Assembly: GCA_963169455.1 (NCBI GenBank)
Contig: CAUJDW010000009.1
Coordinates: 1-46,253, forward strand
Source: Bacteroidota bacterium
GTDB lineage: Bacteria; Bacteroidota; Bacteroidia; Chitinophagales; Saprospiraceae
Direction: 5' to 3'
DNA length: 46,253 nt
Shown in pieces: positions 25,189 through 34,299 of this stretch. The notes beneath the pieces are model-generated. The model was not told where the DNA came from and did not search any database. It worked only from the letters and a program-made list of their open reading frames with translations. Position 1 is the first letter of the stretch. Every line of letters begins with the position of its first letter. The translations under genes were made by a program, and so were the position numbers.

Positions 25189-25225
25189 AAGCAGGAATGC
25201 CAGCCGGTATTCCTGCTTTTTTTTT
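25189..25225 (+). terminator. Intrinsic terminator of the RRM gene
   Basis: AAGCAGGAAT (25189-25198) pairs perfectly with ATTCCTGCTT (25209-25218), with a 10-base loop, and runs into nine T residues. It ends the RRM transcript about 75 bases after its stop codon. Confidence 0.88.
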
Positions 25226-25329
25226 CAACCCAGGTGATATTCCGGTTTGTGTATCGTGCATTTTTTTCTTTTATTCTGCCCCTCAGTTTAAGAAAAAATG
25301 ATAAATTTTCCTCCAAATCCAAAAACCAG

Positions 25330-27774
25330 ATGGCGGCCAGGACATTAAAGGGCATTCTGGACAAGATCACAGAATCGATTGTTGGAGTATTCGATACGGA
25401 AGAGCTTCAGGAGCGGATCGTGGATCTCTGCATGGAGATATATGATGCTGAGGCAGCTTCCATCTTCCTGTGCGACGAAGATGGCCGGAATCTCAGGTTG
25501 GTTGCAGCCAGGGGCTATACCCAACAATTTCTGGGCCGCCCGCCCTTGTTCACTGACCGCCCGGTTTTGAAGGAGCAACCGGAAAATGAAAAAGAAAAAC
25601 TGGGTATTAACAGCTGGATCGCTTTAAGCGGGCGGCCTTTTTCCAGCGCCAATGCAAAAGAACACCAGGCGCACCCTCACTGGAGGGGAGATCATGACGC
25701 GCTGCTCTTTGGAAGCATCAACAGGGGAATCGGCAATTTCATGGGATATCCCTTGCAAGTGCAGGGCGAAGCTATAGGCGTTCTGAACGTTGAGGGCAAG
25801 CGGGGAAGAGGAGGCTTTGCCCCATTTTCCAAACTGGACCACCTGTTTTTTGAAGTCCTTGCCACCCATGTCGCCATCGCGATTACTAATGCCAGAAGTA
25901 TTGACAAAATACAACAGCAAAGAGCGCACGAGCAGAAAACGAGAGACGCGCTTCATTCCGTCATCGACCTTATCTCCAAGGAGTCCGAACAGCAGATCAT
26001 GTTCGACCAGATCATTTCCCTGACCAGTGACCGGCTCAGTGCGGAGGCTTGTGTGCTTTTCCTGAAAGAAAGAGACAAGCTCATCGAACGGGCGGGAGAT
26101 GGCTATGTCAAACAACTGATTGGCATAGCAGAATACAAACTGATTCCCGAAGAAGAACTGGCGCAATTTCCGGAAAGCCGGGAGGAAAAAGTGGGGCTCA
26201 CCGCCTGGATCGCCATTACTGGCCAACCATTCCTCGCTAAAAACAATGAGGAACTGATGGCTCACCCTCACTGGAAAGGGAAATACGACAAAGATCATTA
26301 CCCATCCGGAAGCGACAAAAAATGCAACTCCTTTCTGGGAGTGCCACTGGTTGTAGCCAACGAAGTAGTCGGAGTGCTGAAAGTAGAAAACAAGATTGTC
26401 AATAACAAATACCGGCCCTTCGACAACGATGACCAGCAACTTATGGAAACCCTGGCCCGGAGCATCTCCATTGTGCTGGGCAGCCTTCAGGAAAACAGGT
26501 TGAAAATAGAGCGGGCTTTTACCGATGCCTTGTACAGGGTTTCCGAGGGTTTGACAGGGAAGTTCCAGGCCGACACTCTGCTAAAAGAAATTGTGACCAT
26601 CGGAAAAGGCCTTTTCAACGCTGAGGCCTGTGTGGTGTTTCTGGTCGACGAAAATGACCCCCGAAGGCTTGTTGAAGCCAAAGCAGAGGGCTATGCCAAA
26701 CACCTCGAAGAAATCGCAGAGTATCAACTGATCAGCCGGCAGGAGTTAAAGGACTTGCCTGCCTCAGATAGGGAAAAGGTTGGAATCACAGCCTGGATCG
26801 CCATAACCGGCAACCCCTTCCTGGCCCGCAACAATGAAGAAGTAAGGGCTCACCCGCACTGGAAGGGCAAATATGATAAAGACCATTACCCCGGCGATAA
26901 GAAGAAATGCGAATCATTCCTCGGCTTTCCACTTAAGGTTGGAGACCAGATCCTAGGTGTTTTAAAAGTGGAAAACAAATTGAAAGACGGCCATTACATT
27001 CCTTTTAATGAGAGGGAGATCACTATTTTGCAGATTATCGCCAACAGCGCTGCAGTCGCGATCAAAAACTCGAGGCTGATTAAAGAACAACAGAAACAGA
27101 ATGAATTGCACGCTATCGGCCTTTCTGCAGCTGCGATGGCCCATCGTATGAACAGCCCGCTTCAGGTCATTCAAACATCAACTGAAAACCTGGAAGACAC
27201 TCTGGGTGATACCTTAGACCCTAAGAATAAAAATCGGATCGGAAACATCCTGGAGTCAGTCCACCAGATGAAAGATGCCATCGGCAGGGTCAAGGAAGCC
27301 TCCCGCCCCCTGGAACCACATTTTGAGGACTGTGATATCACAGAAATAATTGAGAAAAATTCAAAATCCAATGCCGCAATAATGGGAATGGCCGCCCGAA
27401 AAGGCGCTTCGATCAGCATCGATGCCCATCTGGCCAAGCCTGCAATCCGTTGTGATAAAAACCTCATCGGAGAGGTCATCGAAAACCTCGTGGCCAACAG
27501 CCTGGATGCTGTTGCTGAAAATGGGAACGTCCGCATCTACATCGAAGAAAAAGAGCAGGAAATCCACCTTTTTTTCTACGATGACGGCCCCGGCATAGAT
27601 AGCAGGATCAGTGATAAATTATTCGAACCTTTCAATTCAAATAAACAGAACGGGCTTGGCCTGGGCTTGTTTATCGTAAGGAGAAACGTCGAAGCACACC
27701 AGGGAAGCATCCAGTATATAAAACAAGATTCCTGTTTCCGGATCGAGCTGCCCCGAAATCTCCAACAATCCTGA
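25330..27774 (+). CDS. Soluble sensor histidine kinase with three GAF domains
   Basis: An 814-residue cytoplasmic sensor kinase without membrane helices. Three GAF domains lie at roughly 12-195, 210-400 and 415-590. GAF2 and GAF3 are near duplicates (AWIAITG.PFLA.NNEE...AHPHWKGKYDKDHYP), and GAF1 keeps a shorter form of the same insert (AHPHWRG). The dimerisation/phosphoacceptor region holds His605 (AAMAHRMNSPLQ), and the HATPase domain has an N-box (ENLVANSLDAV), DDGPGI and GLGLGLFIVRR. I chose the ATG at 25330 (MAARTLKG); an in-frame GTG at 25234 would add 32 residues starting ten bases from the upstream terminator. It forms an operon with the response regulator 20 bases downstream, its obvious partner. 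The ligand is unknown. Confidence 0.9.
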   Translation: MAARTLKGILDKITESIVGVFDTEELQERIVDLCMEIYDAEAASIFLCDEDGRNLRLVAARGYTQQFLGRPPLFTDRPVLKEQPENEKEKLGINSWIALSGRPFSSANAKEHQAHPHWRGDHDALLFGSINRGIGNFMGYPLQVQGEAIGVLNVEGKRGRGGFAPFSKLDHLFFEVLATHVAIAITNARSIDKIQQQRAHEQKTRDALHSVIDLISKESEQQIMFDQIISLTSDRLSAEACVLFLKERDKLIERAGDGYVKQLIGIAEYKLIPEEELAQFPESREEKVGLTAWIAITGQPFLAKNNEELMAHPHWKGKYDKDHYPSGSDKKCNSFLGVPLVVANEVVGVLKVENKIVNNKYRPFDNDDQQLMETLARSISIVLGSLQENRLKIERAFTDALYRVSEGLTGKFQADTLLKEIVTIGKGLFNAEACVVFLVDENDPRRLVEAKAEGYAKHLEEIAEYQLISRQELKDLPASDREKVGITAWIAITGNPFLARNNEEVRAHPHWKGKYDKDHYPGDKKKCESFLGFPLKVGDQILGVLKVENKLKDGHYIPFNEREITILQIIANSAAVAIKNSRLIKEQQKQNELHAIGLSAAAMAHRMNSPLQVIQTSTENLEDTLGDTLDPKNKNRIGNILESVHQMKDAIGRVKEASRPLEPHFEDCDITEIIEKNSKSNAAIMGMAARKGASISIDAHLAKPAIRCDKNLIGEVIENLVANSLDAVAENGNVRIYIEEKEQEIHLFFYDDGPGIDSRISDKLFEPFNSNKQNGLGLGLFIVRRNVEAHQGSIQYIKQDSCFRIELPRNLQQS

Positions 27775-27794
27775 CTTGCACAATTGCTATTCGG

Positions 27795-28640
27795 ATGAAA
27801 TATCGTTTATTAATCGTCGAAGACACGCCCAAATTGGCGGAAGAATATGCAGATAGCCTGGCCAGCCACTTTGACTGCAGGATTGCCACCCGTGCAGATG
27901 AGGTTTTTTCCCAAATCCTCGCATTTGACCCCCAGGCTGTTCTCCTGGATATCACACTCGAAGGGGAAAAAAACCTCGACCCTATCGATGCAGGGATCAG
28001 GATACTTTCCGAAATACGCTCCTTCCGCCCTCCATTCCGCGAAATACCCGTCATTGTGGTAACCGGTAGAATCGAAGAATGGGTCAAAAAAAAATGCGAA
28101 GATCTCGGGGTTGTAGATTTTTTCCTGAAGCCCGCTTCCATTCGGGAAATCAGGGCAAGCCTCCTGATTGCAATGGATAAACTGGCCATGCCTGCAAACC
28201 AGCTAAAGGTTTTCATCAGTTCTAACATGGCTGAATTCCAAGTTGAACGGCTACTCGCAAAACAGGTTATTGAGGAGGTCAATCCGAACTGTTCTGTTGA
28301 ACTTGCGGAAAATTGGCAGGCTTCTCCCGAGCCAGTAAAAAGCATCTGGAAACATGCCGTTGAAGCCTGCGATATTCTGGTATTGCTGATCGGGGAAAAA
28401 TACGGGACCCCACTGCCTAGCAGCAACATTTCACCCATTGAGGATGAATACAACAATGCAAAAAAATGCTATAAAAAAATCCTGGTATTCGCGAAGGATA
28501 TTTCCAGGAGGGATCCCCGCCTCGAGGCTTTTTTCGTTGGCAAACTCCGGGATCCCGAAAACGGGCATCTGGTCAAATTCTTCTCAACGCCCGAAGAATT
28601 GAAATACCATCTGAAATCGACATTTGTAAATATTAAATAA
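27795..28640 (+). CDS. Response regulator with DUF4062-like output domain
   Basis: A 281-residue protein. Residues 1-130 are a receiver domain: acidic VEDTP at 8-12, predicted phospho-acceptor Asp52 (AVLLDITLEG), Thr90 in VVTG and Lys112 in FLKPAS. Residues 138-281 resemble DUF4062: KVFISSNMAEFQVER (138-152), then DILVLLIGEKYG (193-204), then ISPIEDEYNNAKKCYKKILVF (about 212-232). DUF4062 is a small alpha/beta domain related to TIR/nucleotide-processing folds and usually found next to NTPase or effector domains; coupling it to a receiver is unusual. There is no DNA-binding domain, so the output is not ordinary transcription control. Domain identity is by motif reading and should be tested by profile search. 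Confidence 0.8.
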   Translation: MKYRLLIVEDTPKLAEEYADSLASHFDCRIATRADEVFSQILAFDPQAVLLDITLEGEKNLDPIDAGIRILSEIRSFRPPFREIPVIVVTGRIEEWVKKKCEDLGVVDFFLKPASIREIRASLLIAMDKLAMPANQLKVFISSNMAEFQVERLLAKQVIEEVNPNCSVELAENWQASPEPVKSIWKHAVEACDILVLLIGEKYGTPLPSSNISPIEDEYNNAKKCYKKILVFAKDISRRDPRLEAFFVGKLRDPENGHLVKFFSTPEELKYHLKSTFVNIK

Positions 28641-28656
28641 ATCCCGGGCTCTCCCC

Positions 28657-29604
28657 CTACCCATTCTTCACCATCACCACCTGCGCTGCGATGCTCACCG
28701 CAATCTCCGCCGCCGTATGGCTGTTAATCTTCAGGCCGACGGGGGCCGCCACCAGGGCCAACTGCGCCTCCGGAACCCCCTTTTCGCGCAATCCGTCAAA
28801 AATGGCGCCCACCTTGCTCTTGCTGCCCAGCATGCCCAGGTAGCGGATTTTTTTGCCCAGCAACTGCTCCAGCACCAGGGCGTCGCTCTGGTGGCTGGCG
28901 GTCATGATGACGGCATACACATTGCGGCCCTCGGGGACGAGCTGGCCGGCCTTTCTGTAATCCACCACCTCTTTGCGGCCGGCGAAGGTGTTGTCCTGGA
29001 ACATCGGCAGGTTGGCGCGGTTGTCAAATACCGCTACCTGGAACCCCAGCAACTGGAACTGCCGGCTCAGGGCCAGGCTGATGTGCCCCCCGCCGAAGAT
29101 AAACAAGGTATTGGGAATGCCCAGCACTTCTTCGTATAGCCACTGGGTTTCGGAATCCACCTGGACATGGAGCAAATCCGCCCGCTCCTCCCCTTCTGAA
29201 AAAGCGAATCCTCCGGGGCTGAGCTGCAACAGGCCGGCGCCCCCTTCCTCAATACAACCAACAAGCCGCTGTACCAGGGGCAGTTGAGAAACATAGAGCG
29301 GCACAAAAGCCACCGACAGGCTGCCGGAACAGATCATGCCCGAGCGGTTCTCACCGGCCTGCAGATCATGGTGCTGGCGCAATAAAAAGGTAGCCGGGGA
29401 ACCCTCCAGCAGCTTCCGGGCGCGTTCCGCCAGCTTATGCTCCATAATGCCGCCGCCGATAGTCCCATGGCTTGCACCATCGGGCGCCACTGCCATCTTA
29501 AAGCCCTGCCGGCCGGCGCTGCTGCCCTGGCTTTCGAGCACGGTTAGGAGCATCGCCGGCTGGCCCGCAGTTAGTTTTTCCTGTATGAACTTCCAGATTT
29601 CCAT
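28657..29604 (-). CDS. xdhC: XdhC/CoxI family xanthine dehydrogenase accessory protein
   Basis: Binds molybdenum cofactor and helps insert the sulfurated form into xanthine dehydrogenase. 315 residues: an N-terminal XdhC/CoxI domain (LLTVLESQGSSAGRQGFKMAV, GTIGGGIMEH) and a C-terminal Rossmann domain (LFIFGGGHISLALSRQFQLLGFQVAVFDNR; later YLGMLGSKSKVGAIFDGLREKG). It is the last gene of xdhA-xdhB-xdhC, 36 bases after xdhB, as expected for a maturation factor. Confidence 0.9.
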   Translation of the reverse strand: MEIWKFIQEKLTAGQPAMLLTVLESQGSSAGRQGFKMAVAPDGASHGTIGGGIMEHKLAERARKLLEGSPATFLLRQHHDLQAGENRSGMICSGSLSVAFVPLYVSQLPLVQRLVGCIEEGGAGLLQLSPGGFAFSEGEERADLLHVQVDSETQWLYEEVLGIPNTLFIFGGGHISLALSRQFQLLGFQVAVFDNRANLPMFQDNTFAGRKEVVDYRKAGQLVPEGRNVYAVIMTASHQSDALVLEQLLGKKIRYLGMLGSKSKVGAIFDGLREKGVPEAQLALVAAPVGLKINSHTAAEIAVSIAAQVVMVKNG

Positions 29605-29640
29605 CGCCCGAATTTACTTAAAAAACACCTTCACTCCGTT

Positions 29641-31911
29641 TCAAAGCGCCGCCGCGTTTTCGTCCTGGTAAAGCGCCATCAGCACCTTTTCCGGGGTCAT
29701 GGGCGCCCTGAAGCCCGGCCGGTAGTGGGGATTAAAAGCGCGAATGGCCTGTATAAGGGCAAAGTAAGCGGCAATGCCGTACATTAAAGGCGGCTCCCCG
29801 ACAGCTTTTGAGCGCAGGGCGGCCATTCCCGGGCCTTCCGCGCCCAGCGGGCGGCAATCGATCACATCAGGCGCCGCGTAGATATCCGGTATCTTATAAG
29901 TGGACAAGCTATCGGCCAACAAGCGGCCATCGGGGCTGCAGCCCACTTCTTCGGAAGTCATCCAGCCGATGCCCTGCACCACGCCCCCTTCCACCTGGCC
30001 CTGGTCAATGTCCGGATTGAGGCTGTCGCCAAAATCGTGGATGATGCAAACTTCTTCCGTTGCATAGGTTCCCCGGATGCAATCCACGGCCATCGTAACG
30101 GCGGCTGTGCCGTAAACGTAGTACGCAAAGGGATGCCCTTTCTCCTTTTCCCTGTCAAAACAGATAAGCGGTGTGGCGTAATACCCCTGGGCGCTGAGGT
30201 TCACCCTGCGCTGCAGGGCTTCGGGCGCCAGTTTTTCCCAGCTCAGGGCAGTGGGCCGGCCGTTTCGCCAAACCTGTTCTGCGTGCAAATCGACCTCTGC
30301 CAGTGGAGCCCGAAGGATAGATGCAGCCGTTTCGAGCAGGCGGCGGCGCAGTTGGGCGCAGGCATGCTGCACGGCTTTGCCATTGAGGTCGGCTCCTGAA
30401 CTGGCCGCGGTAGGCGAACTGTTGGCCACCCGCGCCGTATCCGTCGTTTCCACCCTGATCCGCTCAGCCTGGACGCCGAGGGCCATGGCGGCCAGTTGCG
30501 CCAGTTTGGTGCTCACCCCCTGCCCCATTTCCACGGCGCCGCTGCTCAGCCCTACGCTGCCATCCTGATAGATGTGCAGCAGTGCGCTGGCCTGGTTCAT
30601 AGAGGTTTTGGTGAAGGAAATGCCAAAACAGACAGGCATCATGGCCAGGCCCTTTTTGGTTGAGGCATTCTGATGGTTGAACGCCTCTACTTCTTTTTCC
30701 TTTTTCCGGATATCAAAATCTGCTTCGGCCCTGGCCCAGCATTGCCTGGCATGGGCCTGCCGGGCCCGCTGGCCGTAGGGAAATTCATCACCTTCCTTCA
30801 GCAGGTTGGCTTCCTGAATGCGCCGGGCGGGAATACCCAGTTCATAGGCGGCCCGGGCAATAGCCGCTTCCAGGGCAAACATGGCCTGCGGGGCGCCGAA
30901 GCCCCGAAAAGCCGTATTGGGCGGCAGGTTGGTGCGGCAGCAAAAGGCCGTCGCCCGCACATTGGGAATGTAATAGCTGTTGGTAGCATGAAAAAGAGCA
31001 CGCTCCAGGATGCCCGGGGAAAGGCCGGCGGCAGCCCCTCCGTCGAGCAGGAAAGTGGCTTCGTAGGTCAGTATCTTCAGCGCCCTGGACAGGCCTATGC
31101 GGAAGCGGGCCCGGCAGGGAAGGCGCTTACCTGTCATGCGCATATCATCCTGGCGGGGCAGCACCAGCTTCACAGGGCGCTGCAGCCGCCAGGCCGCCAG
31201 CGCCGCCAGGCAGGCCCAGGCCGTAGCCTGGCCTTCCTTGCCTCCGAAAGCGCCGCCAAGCTGGGTTGCTTCCACTTCGATGCGGTGCACAGGCAAGCCC
31301 AATACCCGGGCCGCCACATGCTGTACCTCCGCCGGGCCCTGCGCCGATGAACATATCTTCATCCCGCCATGGGGAGCTGGGAAGGCATAGGAAGCCTGCG
31401 GCTCCAGGTAAAGGTGCTCCTGGGCCCCGGTTTCGGCTTCGCCTTCGAAGTGGTAAACGCAGTGCTCCCAGGCCTCGTCTACGCTCCCCAGGCGGAAGGT
31501 GCGGGGTGGAAAAAGAAACTGCTCCCTGCCCCAGGCTTCTTCCACATCGGTTATGGCGGGCAGGGCCTCGTACTGAAGCCCGGCCAGCAGACGCGCCCGG
31601 CGGGCCGTCCACTCATCTTCGGCGACGATGAGAAAAACGGGCTGCCCAATGTAGTGCAGCTCCCTTTCCGCCAGCAGGGGTTCATCCCGAATATTTCCTC
31701 CTATCTGGTTTTTACCAGGGATGTCTTCATGGGAGAAAACCGCAACTACCCCCGGCAGCGCTCTGGCGCGCTCCAAATCGGCGCCGGTAATCCTCCCGTG
31801 GGCTACCGGAGAGCCAAATACGGCGGCGTACAGCGTTCCTTCATGGACGGGGAGGTCATCCAGAAAGACGGATTGCCCCCTCACGTGCCCTGAAGCGTGA
31901 ATGTTTTTCAT
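29641..31911 (-). CDS. xdhB: Xanthine dehydrogenase molybdopterin-binding subunit
   Basis: Large catalytic subunit that oxidises hypoxanthine and xanthine to urate at a molybdenum centre. 756 residues start with HVRGQSVFLDDLPVHEGTLYAA, the usual family N-terminus. Motifs include the Mo-cofactor loop EVEATQLGGAFGGKEGQ, AFRGFGAPQAMFA, EMGQGVSTKLAQ and, near the C-terminus, KAVGEPPLMYGIAAY with the predicted catalytic Glu. The start lies 56 bases inside the xdhA coding region, an unusually long overlap, but the early conserved residues support it. Confidence 0.93.
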   Translation of the reverse strand: MKNIHASGHVRGQSVFLDDLPVHEGTLYAAVFGSPVAHGRITGADLERARALPGVVAVFSHEDIPGKNQIGGNIRDEPLLAERELHYIGQPVFLIVAEDEWTARRARLLAGLQYEALPAITDVEEAWGREQFLFPPRTFRLGSVDEAWEHCVYHFEGEAETGAQEHLYLEPQASYAFPAPHGGMKICSSAQGPAEVQHVAARVLGLPVHRIEVEATQLGGAFGGKEGQATAWACLAALAAWRLQRPVKLVLPRQDDMRMTGKRLPCRARFRIGLSRALKILTYEATFLLDGGAAAGLSPGILERALFHATNSYYIPNVRATAFCCRTNLPPNTAFRGFGAPQAMFALEAAIARAAYELGIPARRIQEANLLKEGDEFPYGQRARQAHARQCWARAEADFDIRKKEKEVEAFNHQNASTKKGLAMMPVCFGISFTKTSMNQASALLHIYQDGSVGLSSGAVEMGQGVSTKLAQLAAMALGVQAERIRVETTDTARVANSSPTAASSGADLNGKAVQHACAQLRRRLLETAASILRAPLAEVDLHAEQVWRNGRPTALSWEKLAPEALQRRVNLSAQGYYATPLICFDREKEKGHPFAYYVYGTAAVTMAVDCIRGTYATEEVCIIHDFGDSLNPDIDQGQVEGGVVQGIGWMTSEEVGCSPDGRLLADSLSTYKIPDIYAAPDVIDCRPLGAEGPGMAALRSKAVGEPPLMYGIAAYFALIQAIRAFNPHYRPGFRAPMTPEKVLMALYQDENAAAL

Positions 31912-33328
31912 GGGCTAAAAGGCCTTCGTTATGTATATTTTCGAATGACAGGTGCTCCGGAAAAAGCTTCAGAAAATGGGCAAAGAACAACTGCCGGAGC
32001 AGCAGGCGCTTATAATCGGCGCTCCCCCTGATGTCGCTGATGGGACTGATCTCCTCCTGCATCAGCGCGTTGGCGCGGCCCAGCACACTCTCCGAAATCA
32101 TTTTCCCTTCCAGGAATGCGCCGGTGCGCCGGAGCAGGAGCGGCACGGGGCTTACGCCTCCTGCAGACAACCGAACCCGGCTCATGGTTTCGCCGTCAAA
32201 ATCCAGCCCTATCGCGGTATTGACGCTGGCGATATCCAGGTGGGTGCGTTTGCTCACTTTTTCGAAACTGAAGAGCCGCCGGGCGCCGGGCAGGCGCAGG
32301 CGCAGGCCCTCCAGATACTCCGAGGGGCTTTTGTCTATTTGCTTGTAAGCCAGGTAGAAATCTTCCAGCGGAAGTTCCCGCCGCCCCGAGGGGCCATTGA
32401 GTAAGACCCTGGTTTCGAATGCCAGAAAGATAATAGCCAGGTCGGCAATGGGAGAGGCATTGGCGAGGTTGCCGCCCAGTGTGCCCATGTTCCGCACGGG
32501 CGTGGAGGCGATGAGCGGGGCGCACCGGCCAAGGCCGGGAATGTGCCTGTTCAGCGTCCGGTTCTCCAGAATAGCAGCTATGGGCAGCCCGCCCCCGATG
32601 AAACAGGAATCACCGTCTTCACAGATACCCCCGATCTCCCAACGCTCACACAGCAGGTTGGGCGCTTCCGCCATGAGCTGGCCGGCCTGTTGAACCAGCA
32701 GGTCGGTGCCGCCGCCCAGGATTGGCCGGCCCGGCGCGAAAGCCGGCGAACAGCGCGGAATCTGAGCCACCTGCCCGGGAATGGCGTCAAAATAGGCCGG
32801 AAGCCAGCCCTGTTCGATGAGCCAGGGGATAGCCCGGTTTTGCCGTTCCACCGGCAGGCGCGCGGCAACGGCCAGGGCGGCCTTCTTCAGCGATTGGTAG
32901 CCCGTGCAACGGCAGAGGTTGCCGTCCAGCGCGGCAATGGCTTTTTCAGGGGAGAGCGGTGCTTCGGAAAGGCAGAGGGCGGTAAGGGCCACAATGACTC
33001 CCGGCGTGCAAAAGCCGCATTGAGCAGCCGAATGTTCGGCCACGGCTTCCTGCACCGGCGACAAATGCCGCAGATTGAGCCCCTCGACGGTGACGATATG
33101 CCTGCCATGAGCATTGGCCAGAGGGGTAAGGCAACTTACGATGGGCCGGTATTGCATGCGCCCTTCTTCCAGGCGCCCCTCCAGCACCAGGCAGGCGCCG
33201 CAATCCCCTTCCCCGCAGCCCACCTTGGCCCCGGTGAGCCGCTGCTCCCTGCGGATGAAATCAAGCAGCGGCATCGCTGCCGGTTTATCCGTGCAGATCA
33301 ACTGGCGATTCAGCACGAATTCGATCAT
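31856..33328 (-). CDS. xdhA: Xanthine dehydrogenase small subunit (2Fe-2S and FAD)
   Basis: Passes electrons from the molybdenum centre to NAD+. 490 residues from the ATG at 33328 (MIEFVLNRQLICT). The plant-type ferredoxin site is GCGEGDCGAC, and the second cluster uses QCGFCTPG and CRCTGYQ. The FAD domain follows (ILGGGTDLLVQQ; ASTPVRNMGTLGGNLANASPIADL) with a C-terminal CO-dehydrogenase flavoprotein domain. An in-frame ATG at 33436 would add a non-homologous, hydrophobic N-terminus and is rejected. First gene of the operon, probably for purine salvage or use of purines as nitrogen source. Confidence 0.93.
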   Translation of the reverse strand: MIEFVLNRQLICTDKPAAMPLLDFIRREQRLTGAKVGCGEGDCGACLVLEGRLEEGRMQYRPIVSCLTPLANAHGRHIVTVEGLNLRHLSPVQEAVAEHSAAQCGFCTPGVIVALTALCLSEAPLSPEKAIAALDGNLCRCTGYQSLKKAALAVAARLPVERQNRAIPWLIEQGWLPAYFDAIPGQVAQIPRCSPAFAPGRPILGGGTDLLVQQAGQLMAEAPNLLCERWEIGGICEDGDSCFIGGGLPIAAILENRTLNRHIPGLGRCAPLIASTPVRNMGTLGGNLANASPIADLAIIFLAFETRVLLNGPSGRRELPLEDFYLAYKQIDKSPSEYLEGLRLRLPGARRLFSFEKVSKRTHLDIASVNTAIGLDFDGETMSRVRLSAGGVSPVPLLLRRTGAFLEGKMISESVLGRANALMQEEISPISDIRGSADYKRLLLRQLFFAHFLKLFPEHLSFENIHNEGLLAHEKHSRFRAREGAIRLSG

Positions 33329-33440
33329 GAAAATAAATAGCAGGGGTTTTGCAGAAAATGCAATGAGAAAAGTCAGGGGGGCCGAAGGATAAGGCTGAAA
33401 AAGCAAAGGGGCGCAGTGCGAATCAAAGATAGGCAAAGAA

Positions 33441-33482
33441 AAAAGGGCGGCCCCGGGCGGCGCCCCCGGCCGGGGGCGCCGC
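33441..33482 (-). terminator. GC-rich palindrome and T-tract after yebC
   Basis: A perfect 26-base palindrome (33457-33482; 13-base arm GCGGCGCCCCCGG and its complement) begins six bases after the yebC stop. On the minus strand a further GC block is followed by TTTTTTCTTT (33450-33435 region). It probably terminates yebC transcription ahead of xdhA. Confidence 0.55.
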
Positions 33483-33488
33483 TGCGGG

Positions 33489-34205
33489 TCATTCGCTCAT
33501 ATCCATATTGTGGAAGATGTTGACCACGTCATCGTCTTCTTCCATCTTTTCGATCAGTTTGATCACATCCTCCACTTCGCTGTCGGAGAGTTCCTTGGTA
33601 TGGCCCGGCAGGCGCACCAGTTCAGACTGTTCCACTTCCAGGCCCTTCTCTTCCAGGCCCTTCTGCAGGCGGCCGAAATCTTCGAAGGCGCATTGCAGAA
33701 CGAGGTGTTCGTCCTCTTTGCGGAGTTCCTCCAGGCCGAAATCGATCAGGTCCAGTTCCAGTTCTTCCAGGTCCTGCCCGGCGTCAGCCACTTTAAAGAT
33801 AGCCTTGCGGGTGAACATATAGTCGACTGAGCCGGAGGTGCTGAGGTTGCCGCCGTATTTTGAGAAGATGTGGCGCACATTGGCGACGGTGCGAATGGGG
33901 TTGTCGGTGGCCGTTTCCACCAGGACGGCGATGCCGTGGGGCGCATAGCCTTCATAAACGATCTCCTCGTAATTTTCCGCATCCTTGGAAGTAGCCTTTT
34001 TGATGGCGTTTTCCACGTTCACCTTGGGCATGTTGGCCACTTTGGCGTTCTGGATGGCCAGGCGAAGGCGGGGGTTGTAGTTGGGGTCAGGGCCGCCTTC
34101 CTTCACAGCGATGGAAATTTCCCGCCCGATGCGGGTGAAGGCTTTGGCCATGCCGGCCCAGCGCTTCATTTTTCTTTCTTTGCGGTATTCAAATGCGCGT
34201 CCCAT
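33489..34205 (-). CDS. yebC: YebC/PmpR family protein (TACO1-like)
   Basis: A 238-residue YebC family protein. Members have been described as DNA-binding regulators and, more recently, as translation factors that help ribosomes through polyproline stretches. The conserved core is visible: MGRAFEYRKERK, FTRIGREISIAVKEGGPDPNYNPRLRLAIQNAK, NMPKVNVENAIKKA and YEGYAPHGIAVLVE. Length is normal. Monocistronic by context. Confidence 0.93.
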   Translation of the reverse strand: MGRAFEYRKERKMKRWAGMAKAFTRIGREISIAVKEGGPDPNYNPRLRLAIQNAKVANMPKVNVENAIKKATSKDAENYEEIVYEGYAPHGIAVLVETATDNPIRTVANVRHIFSKYGGNLSTSGSVDYMFTRKAIFKVADAGQDLEELELDLIDFGLEELRKEDEHLVLQCAFEDFGRLQKGLEEKGLEVEQSELVRLPGHTKELSDSEVEDVIKLIEKMEEDDDVVNIFHNMDMSE

Positions 34206-34299
34206 ATCAGCAAAGGTTTATCCGGTTAAAAAGCGGTGCAAAATTAAGTTTTCCCGCCGTTGTGTGCACCCCGGGGCGCGTATTTTTTCTCCTGTTCCT

